From: Desulfonatronovibrio hydrogenovorans DSM 9292
Lineage (GTDB): Bacteria; Desulfobacterota; Desulfovibrionia; Desulfovibrionales; Desulfonatronovibrionaceae
Direction of reading: 5' to 3'
DNA length: 64,000 bases
NCBI RefSeq assembly: GCF_000686525.1
Contig: NZ_JMKT01000008.1
Span: 434,001 to 498,000, forward strand
The position numbers and the translations under genes were made by a program. The notes below the pieces were generated by a model. The model made no database searches. It had not been told where the DNA came from and was given only the letters and a program-made list of their open reading frames with translations. Below are positions 58,478 through 64,000 of this stretch, piece after piece. The first letter of the stretch is position 1, and each line of letters opens with the position of its first letter.

Positions 58478-59920
58478 TCAGAAAAATTTTTTTCGTCTGG
58501 AAGATGAAGGGATTTTCAGGGCAGCCCGGTACTTGGCCACGGTCCTTCTGGCAATATTCACATCCAGTTCTTTTTTAAGATTGGTGGCAATGGCATCATC
58601 GCTCAGGGGCTTTTTGGGATCCTCCGAAGCCACCATTTTCTTGATGGCAGCCTTGACGCTCTCTGAACCTACTGTTCCGCCACTATCCATGCTCAGGGCA
58701 CTGTTGAAGAAAAACTTGAGCTCAAACAGGCCAAAAGGGGTGGACACATACTTGCTGGTGGTGATCCTGCTTACAGTGGATTCGTGCATACTGATATCTT
58801 CGGCCACTTCCTTAAGGATCAACGGTTTGAGCCTGGTGACTCCGTGAACAAAGAATTCTTTCTGAAATTTGAGGATGCTTTCCATAACCTTGTAAAGAGT
58901 TCTTTGACGCTGGTGCAGGCTTTTCATCAACCATATGGCTGAGCGGGTTTTTTCCTGGAAGTAGTCGATTTCCTTTTTGTTCTTCCGGTCTTTTGGGGCC
59001 TGGTTCAATGACTCGTAAAAAGGGCTGAGCTGGATTGATGGAAGGCCGTCCTCATTAAGGACAATTACAAAGTCGTCCTCGTATTTGTATACATAGATAT
59101 CAGGGCTGATATATATTACATCTTCGCTTCCGTAACTTGAGCCAGGGAAGGGATCCAAACTCTGCAGGACTTCAATGTACTCCTTCATGAGTTCCTTGCT
59201 GATCCGGAATTTCTTCAGCAGGGGAGCCAGACGGTTCCTTTCAATGTCTTCCAGGTGTTCGGTAACAAGCTCGATAAGAATCGGGTCAGTTTCATTTAAG
59301 GCTTTGAGCTGAATAATCAGACATTCCCTGAGATCCCTTGCCGCAACCCCAACCGGGTCAAAATTCTGGACCTTGGCCAGGACTTGATCCACCAGAGATT
59401 CCTGAACACTGCAGGACCGGCCGATTTCCTCGACAGTGGCCTTCAGATAGCCCCTGGAGTCAATGTTGCCGATAATTTCCTCTCCGATCCTGGTTTCATC
59501 AGGAGTCAGGTTCTGGAGATGAAGCTGCCACATGAGATGACCCTCAAGGGATGGTTTGGCAGAGTACCTTGCTTCATAGCTCTGCATTTCCTCTGGTACT
59601 TCCCATTCCCTTGAACCGGACTGCTTGGAGGTACTGGAAAATTCTCCCAGATAATCTTCCCAGTCAGCGTTATTAATGATCTCTTTTTCTTCGCTGGTCA
59701 GCTTGGCTCCCTGGTCCTTGTCGTTGAGGGCCTGTCTTTCCTGCTCTTCCTCGGAAACTGGCTGTAATTCTTCCAGCATGGGATTTTCCAGCAGTTCCTG
59801 CTGGACAACCTCCAGCAGTTCCAGCCTGGAAAGCTGTAAAAGTTTGATGGCCTGCTGGAGCTGGGGAGTCATGACCAGCTGCTGAGTGAGCTTGAGGTTT
59901 TGTCTTAGTTCCAGGGCCAT
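58478..59920 (-). CDS. rpoN: RNA polymerase sigma-54 factor
   Basis: Directs polymerase to -24/-12 promoters under control of enhancer-binding ATPases. Glutamine-rich N-terminal region I (LRQNLKLTQQLVMTPQLQQA, IKLLQLSRLELLEVVQQELL, ENPMLEE), acidic region II, core-binding domain, HTH, and the C-terminal RpoN box ARRTVAKYRAAL. 480 aa. In an operon with lptA, lptB, hpf, ptsN and rapZ. It is expected to serve the three candidate promoters and the activator found in this window. Confidence 0.96.
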   Translation of the reverse strand: MALELRQNLKLTQQLVMTPQLQQAIKLLQLSRLELLEVVQQELLENPMLEELQPVSEEEQERQALNDKDQGAKLTSEEKEIINNADWEDYLGEFSSTSKQSGSREWEVPEEMQSYEARYSAKPSLEGHLMWQLHLQNLTPDETRIGEEIIGNIDSRGYLKATVEEIGRSCSVQESLVDQVLAKVQNFDPVGVAARDLRECLIIQLKALNETDPILIELVTEHLEDIERNRLAPLLKKFRISKELMKEYIEVLQSLDPFPGSSYGSEDVIYISPDIYVYKYEDDFVIVLNEDGLPSIQLSPFYESLNQAPKDRKNKKEIDYFQEKTRSAIWLMKSLHQRQRTLYKVMESILKFQKEFFVHGVTRLKPLILKEVAEDISMHESTVSRITTSKYVSTPFGLFELKFFFNSALSMDSGGTVGSESVKAAIKKMVASEDPKKPLSDDAIATNLKKELDVNIARRTVAKYRAALKIPSSSRRKKFF

Positions 59921-60035
59921 AGATTCATCCGGAAAATAAAAGGTTGATTAGTGATCCGCTTCTGGTTCTTTAGGATATGTTCAGGCATCAAGAGGCCGGC
60001 GGAATAATTATATATTATGATGATCCATCTTGGAA

Positions 60036-60776
60036 TTACAAGCAAAAAGATTCCCCCAGGTAAATGCTTCTGGCCCTGGTATCGGCAATGATTTCTTCAG
60101 GCACTCCATCCAGAATGACCTGCCCGTCATGTACGATGGAGGCTCTGTCGCAGATGCGCAGGGTTTCCCTGACGTTGTGATCGGAAATGAGGATGCCGAT
60201 ATTCTTTTCTTTCAGCCGGAGGATTATTTTCTGAATGTCGTCCACTGCAATGGGGTCGATACCGGCAAAAGGTTCGTCAAGCAGAATAAATTTCGGGTCC
60301 TTGATCAGGGCCCTGGCGATTTCCAGACGCCTGCGCTCCCCGCCGGATAAAAAGGAGGCTTTTTGATGGGCAAGTTTAGAGATTCCCAATTCATTCATCA
60401 GTTCTTCAGCTTTTTCTGTCCGTTTTTTTTTATCCTTGTGAGTGTATTCAAGAATCAGCATCAGGTTCTCCTGCACAGTCAATTTCTTGAAAATGGAGCT
60501 TTCCTGGGGCAGATAACTGATGCCAAGGCCGGATCTCCTGGACAGCGAAAGATTGGTTATGTTTTCTTTGTCAAAAACAACCGAACCCTTGCTGGGGGAA
60601 ATAATGCCCACCAGCATGTAAAACGTCGTTGTCTTGCCAGCTCCGTTCGGGCCCAAAAGGCCGACTATCTGACCCCGTTTAATGTCAAGGGAAATTCCTT
60701 TGACCACCAGTCTCTTGCCGTATTGCTTGTGAACGTCAACAGCTCTGTAACTATGAGCCTGATTCTTATTCATCAT
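60036..60776 (-). CDS. lptB: LPS export ABC transporter ATP-binding protein LptB
   Basis: ATPase that drives lipopolysaccharide extraction from the inner membrane. Walker A GLLGPNGAGKTTTFYMLVGI, Q-loop YLPQESSIF, signature LSGGERRRLEIARALI, Walker B KFILLDEPFAGIDPIAV and switch His DHNVRETL. 246 aa. ATG 60776 overlaps the lptA stop; the frame is open upstream inside lptA but that part is not LptB-like. Confidence 0.95.
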   Translation of the reverse strand: MMNKNQAHSYRAVDVHKQYGKRLVVKGISLDIKRGQIVGLLGPNGAGKTTTFYMLVGIISPSKGSVVFDKENITNLSLSRRSGLGISYLPQESSIFKKLTVQENLMLILEYTHKDKKKRTEKAEELMNELGISKLAHQKASFLSGGERRRLEIARALIKDPKFILLDEPFAGIDPIAVDDIQKIILRLKEKNIGILISDHNVRETLRICDRASIVHDGQVILDGVPEEIIADTRARSIYLGESFCL

Positions 60777-61278
60777 TATCTGAACCCGAGTGAAAAATAA
60801 CCCTGACCCTTCTGGACGGCCCACTGAGTACTTCTGATGTATTGTCTTGCATGTTGAGGATGATGACTTCACCTTCAACACTGTTCTGGTTCTCCAGCAG
60901 AACCGGATTTCCTTCCAGTCTGGCTGTTTCGTGGTCTGGGTGATAAGTCAGGGTCTGGCTTCGGCCCTCCCTGTTTTCGCTTTTAATGAGCACATCTCCC
61001 TTGGCAATTATCTTTTCAATATTGTCCTGCTGGTCATCTCCAGCCTGGCCCGAATCCTGGTCAGGCTTTAGAAAAACGTGCAGCTCGTTGGACCAGAGTT
61101 CGAAGTCGGGTCTGACAACATGAACATTGCCACTGAAGATCACAATGTTTTCCTGACCGGCGTAGGTCATCTTGTCCGATGTTATGTCGGTGGCAGATCT
61201 TTGCTCAGCCATGGCCGGAAGTGCAAATAAAAAACTGGTTAGACCTGTGATGAGCAGAAATAAAAAATTTTTTTTCAT
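60766..61278 (-). CDS. lptA: Lipopolysaccharide transport periplasmic protein LptA
   Basis: Periplasmic bridge protein for LPS. Signal peptide (FLFLLITGLTSFLFALPAMA), then an OstA-like beta-jellyroll: ITSDKMTYAGQENIVIFSGN, VHVVRPDFELWSNELHVFLK, IEKIIAKGDVLIKSENREGR, LTYHPDHETARLEGNPVLLE. 170 aa. The tail is acidic (HSGSDNDE). It follows lptC by 111 bases. Confidence 0.88.
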   Translation of the reverse strand: MKKNFLFLLITGLTSFLFALPAMAEQRSATDITSDKMTYAGQENIVIFSGNVHVVRPDFELWSNELHVFLKPDQDSGQAGDDQQDNIEKIIAKGDVLIKSENREGRSQTLTYHPDHETARLEGNPVLLENQNSVEGEVIILNMQDNTSEVLSGPSRRVRVIFHSGSDNDE

Positions 61279-61389
61279 TGGATTTCCTGAACAAGCCGGA
61301 CAAGATCCGGTTTTCAGCCGCTGCAGGGAAGCTGCATCAGTCTGATGCCTTAATGTTTAGGATATTGGAGAAGTTTTTGCAACAGGTCA

Positions 61390-61926
61390 TCAGTGCAGGC
61401 GGGTGCTGACCCCACCCAGAGCAATTACCCGGTCCTCATCCAAAAAGACGTGCGCCACAGGACTTTCCATCATGATTCCTCTTCCTCTGAACTTTACGTT
61501 GTTTTCCAGAAGGATAAAACTGTCATCAGCCCGGTAGGTGGCCTTGTCTGAATCCACAACCATACCATGATGCTCGGCCCGGACACTTTCCCTCAGATGG
61601 ATCACCTCTTCTGTCTGGTCGTACCGCCCATGAACAGCCCTGATAACTAGAGGCCCATCATCATTTCCGGCAAAATAAGTTATCTCCGGGCTGGTAAGGA
61701 TCAAAACATCTTCATCCCTGAGATAGCCGGCTTCAGCAGAAACCAGTTCCCAAAGGGACTTTCCCTGTTCACCCCGGACCAGATGAAGATCAAGGATATT
61801 CAGGTCAACCTCCATCTGTCTGCTGATGTCAGTGATTCTTGGTCCTGGTCCCTGCTGCCAGAAGAGCACAAAAAGAAAGAACAGGACCCCAATGCTGAAA
61901 ATGGCAGGCGCAATTTTTTTAATCAT
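61390..61926 (-). CDS. lptC: LPS export protein LptC
   Basis: Inner-membrane anchor that passes LPS from LptBFG to LptA. N-terminal membrane helix (KIAPAIFSIGVLFFLFVLFW) then a jellyroll domain (LWELVSAEAGYLRDEDVLIL, TSPEITYFAGNDDGPLVIRA, GRGIMMESPVAHVFLDEDRV). 178 aa. ATG 61926 overlaps the kdsC stop (ATGATTAA). Confidence 0.85.
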   Translation of the reverse strand: MIKKIAPAIFSIGVLFFLFVLFWQQGPGPRITDISRQMEVDLNILDLHLVRGEQGKSLWELVSAEAGYLRDEDVLILTSPEITYFAGNDDGPLVIRAVHGRYDQTEEVIHLRESVRAEHHGMVVDSDKATYRADDSFILLENNVKFRGRGIMMESPVAHVFLDEDRVIALGGVSTRLH

Positions 61927-62458
61927 GAAATGATATCCAGTTCTGCCATTGGTTTTCAAGGTCGCCCCGAGATTCAAGGATGAACATGATTGCCTCCCTG
62001 ACTGCTCCGTTTCCTCCTGGAGCCGAACTGATCCATGCTGCCAGGTTTTTTATTTCCGGCTGGGCATTGGCCACAGCCATGGGCAAACCAACTTCCAGCA
62101 TGGGGGAAGCATCTACCCAGTCATCGCCGAGATAGGCCATTTCATTGCAGGAAATGCCTGTATCCCTGGCCAGGTTTTGAATCAAAGGGAGTTTTCTAGT
62201 GAATCCGTGAAAGTAGTGTTCAATGCCCAGTTCCCTGACCCTGGTTTCCACGGCTGAGGAACTGAGGCCGGTCATTACAGCCAAGCCCAATCCGGCCGAC
62301 TGCGCAAGCTTTATTCCCAGTCCGTCCTGGACGTTGAAACGTTTGGTAATCTTGCCCTGGTGGTCATAATAAAGACCTCCATCGGTCATGACCCCGTCCA
62401 CATCCAGGATCAGGATCTTTATTCTGGCTGCAACAGCCCTGATGCCCTGTTTGGTCAT
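61919..62458 (-). CDS. kdsC: 3-deoxy-D-manno-octulosonate-8-phosphatase KdsC
   Basis: HAD phosphatase that removes phosphate from KDO-8-phosphate. Motif I ILILDVDGVMTDGGLYYD (nucleophile Asp), KRFNVQDGLGIKLAQSAGLG, motif II region LAVMTGLSS and motif III/IV AYLGDDWVDASPMLEVGLPM. 179 aa, C0-type HAD without cap. Between kdsA and lptC. Confidence 0.95.
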   Translation of the reverse strand: MTKQGIRAVAARIKILILDVDGVMTDGGLYYDHQGKITKRFNVQDGLGIKLAQSAGLGLAVMTGLSSSAVETRVRELGIEHYFHGFTRKLPLIQNLARDTGISCNEMAYLGDDWVDASPMLEVGLPMAVANAQPEIKNLAAWISSAPGGNGAVREAIMFILESRGDLENQWQNWISFHD

Positions 62459-62524
62459 AGGTTTCCTGTTCCGGCACTGTTTTGATCAACCGGACTCCGT
62501 AAAAGTCTGTTTTTGGTGACAACC

Positions 62525-63340
62525 TCAGGATTGAGCAGCATGCCTTATGTTGAGCAAAGTTTTGACCAAAGGTTTCAGACGGTCCAGGGGCCATGAATTT
62601 GGTCCATCGCACAAAGCCTGATCTGGATCGGGATGGACTTCCATGAAGATCCCCCTGGCCCCGGCAGCAGCAGCTGCCTTGGCCAGAACCGGAACAAATT
62701 CCCTCTGACCGCCAGAGGAACTGCCTTTGCCCCCTGGAATCTGGACTGAATGGGTGGCATCGAAAATCACAGGAAATCCCAGGTCCTCCATAATCTTCAG
62801 GGACCTGAAGTCCACCACCAGGTTGTTGTATCCAAAGCAGGTTCCCCTTTCTGTGAGCCAGATCCGCTGGTTCCCGGCAGAACTGATCTTGTCCACAGCC
62901 TGACTCATATCCCATGGCGCCAGGAATTGTCCTTTTTTAATGTTGATGATTTTTCCGGTCCTGGCAGCAGCCAGCAGGATATCGGTCTGCCTGCATAAAA
63001 AGGCCGGGATCTGGATTATATCTGCAACCTGGGCTACAGGCTCAGCCTGGTCCGGTGAATGGATGTCAGTTATTACTGGCAGCCCGGTTTTGGATCTGAT
63101 CTTTGAAAGCCACTCCAGTCCCTGGTTTATTCCGGGACCGCGAAAGCTCTGTCCTGAGGTCCGGTTGGCCTTGTCAAAGGAACTCTTAAATACAACCGGT
63201 ACCTGCAGGCTCCGGCTGACTTCAGCAATGGTCTGGGCTATGTCCAGGGCTTTTTCCAGGCCTTCCAGGACACACGGTCCCAGGATCAGGAAAAAGTTTC
63301 TCCGGCTGGCAGTGAAAATATCAAGCATATCGTGGTTCAC
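62525..63340 (-). CDS. kdsA: 2-dehydro-3-deoxyphosphooctonate aldolase (KDO-8-P synthase)
   Basis: Condenses arabinose-5-phosphate with phosphoenolpyruvate. Motifs: [118 protein letters not shown] and [20 protein letters not shown]. The Asn/Cys residue near the start of the barrel indicates the metal class cannot be told safely. 271 aa. Followed by kdsC. Confidence 0.95.
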   Translation of the reverse strand: MNHDMLDIFTASRRNFFLILGPCVLEGLEKALDIAQTIAEVSRSLQVPVVFKSSFDKANRTSGQSFRGPGINQGLEWLSKIRSKTGLPVITDIHSPDQAEPVAQVADIIQIPAFLCRQTDILLAAARTGKIINIKKGQFLAPWDMSQAVDKISSAGNQRIWLTERGTCFGYNNLVVDFRSLKIMEDLGFPVIFDATHSVQIPGGKGSSSGGQREFVPVLAKAAAAAGARGIFMEVHPDPDQALCDGPNSWPLDRLKPLVKTLLNIRHAAQS

Positions 63341-63440
63341 CTCAATTTATCCGGGCTATGAACGGGATACTTCCCAGCTTTGTTGTCGATATTGTCAGAT
63401 GCAGGGCTTGAGGCTTGGTTCATTGGTCCTGCAAGGGGTC

Positions 63441-64000
63441 TTAGCCAGCCTTGCCAGTCAGACTTGAGGCCCGGACAAATTCCCTGAATAAAGGATGAGC
63501 ATGCATGGGATTGGACTTGAATTCCGGATGAAACTGGCAGCCCAGAAACCATGGATGATCCTTAAGTTCAATTATCTCCACTAGGCACTCATCTGGAGAC
63601 TGGCCGCTGAAAACCATCCCATGTTCCTCAAGCCTTGAAGCATACTCTTTATTGAATTCGTATCGATGCCTGTGTCTTTCCATAATATGATCGGTCTGAT
63701 ACGCTTCAAAGGCCCTGGTATCCGGTTTGATTACACAGGGGTATGCTCCCAGACGCATGGTACCGCCTTTTTCGCTCTTTTCACATCTTTTCTGGAGGAC
63801 ATTGTTCCTGAAATCGAACCATTCTTTAATCAGATAAATGACCGGATGAGGGGTGACAGGATCAAACTCCTGGGAATTGGCCAAGTCCAGCCCGAGCACG
63901 TTGCGGGCATATTCAATAACTGCGCACTGCATGCCCAGGCAGATTCCGAAAAATGGGATCTTGTTTTCCCTGGCGTAACGGATGGTCAGGATCTTTCCTT
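63441..64000 (-). CDS. pyrG: CTP synthase, C-terminal part (cut by window end)
   Basis: Class I glutamine amidotransferase domain of CTP synthase. Translation into the window edge gives [20 protein letters not shown], whose Cys is the glutaminase nucleophile, then [15 protein letters not shown] and [31 protein letters not shown] and the catalytic His/Glu in [20 protein letters not shown]. The N-terminal synthase half lies beyond position 64000. It starts the pyrG-kdsA-kdsC-lptC run. Confidence 0.93.
   Translation of the reverse strand, partial: GKILTIRYARENKIPFFGICLGMQCAVIEYARNVLGLDLANSQEFDPVTPHPVIYLIKEWFDFRNNVLQKRCEKSEKGGTMRLGAYPCVIKPDTRAFEAYQTDHIMERHRHRYEFNKEYASRLEEHGMVFSGQSPDECLVEIIELKDHPWFLGCQFHPEFKSNPMHAHPLFREFVRASSLTGKAG

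Noticed and set aside
1-64000. CRISPR arrays, insertion sequences, prophage or integrase genes
   Set aside because: No regularly spaced repeats, transposase motifs or attachment-site duplications around the three tRNA genes were found by eye.

Overview
The window looks like chromosomal DNA of a flagellated, anaerobic, Gram-negative sulfate reducer of the order Desulfovibrionales, perhaps a haloalkaliphilic one. The grounds are the orange-protein (ORP) cluster, the atpZ-atpI-atpB-atpE-rex block, the pyrG-kdsA-kdsC-lptCAB-rpoN-hpf-ptsN-rapZ-PTS order, a stand-alone IMP cyclohydrolase, and lipopolysaccharide/KDO genes. The PomA/PomB-like stators and a Gln/Glu-Ser signature in the ATP synthase c subunit hint at sodium use. 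The genus is inference. No insertion sequence, prophage, integron or CRISPR array was seen; the stretch reads as core genome.

Layout. 1-4.9 kb, minus strand: motA, two motB paralogues, fliL, fliM, fliN, fliO, with a sigma-28-like promoter before motA. 5.1-6.7 kb, minus: PLP-binding YggS protein and a TrmI-type tRNA methyltransferase. 6.8-13.4 kb, plus: radical SAM protein, RNase E/G, QueH, HemW, a heptose-1-phosphate adenylyltransferase and an orphan GspE ATPase. 13.5-20.2 kb, minus: flgB-flgC-fliE-fliF-fliG-fliH-fliI followed by a corrin methyltransferase, from a sigma-54-like promoter. A divergent sigma-54-like promoter serves a TPR gene. 21-28.3 kb: IMP cyclohydrolase, HflX, PlsY, tRNA-Phe, CheD, an HTH-PAS hybrid histidine kinase, a DUF2628 protein, tRNA-Arg and a 34-residue membrane microprotein.

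28.5-36.8 kb: a TolC/adaptor/RND efflux operon and a divergent-family Lon protease. 37-39.5 kb: the F0 half of ATP synthase and rex, with candidate Rex operators before both. 39.6-45.8 kb: rhodanese lipoprotein, sigma-54 activator and the ORP cluster (NifX-type proteins, two Fe-S MinD-type ATPases, a degenerate receiver) behind a strong sigma-54-like promoter. 45.9-54.8 kb: M24 peptidase, DsbD, tRNA-Lys, a possible SLOG-like protein, a second RND pump and a PII/CutA-like small protein.

54.8-64 kb, minus: CTP synthase (cut by the window end), KDO synthesis, LptC-LptA-LptB, RpoN, HPF, PtsN, RapZ and mannose-type PTS IIA, IIB and IIC. The IIC gene is interrupted by a frameshift in a nine-T tract. 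The window thus contains rpoN itself, one sigma-54 activator and three likely sigma-54 promoters, linking motility and the ORP cluster to the same sigma factor.
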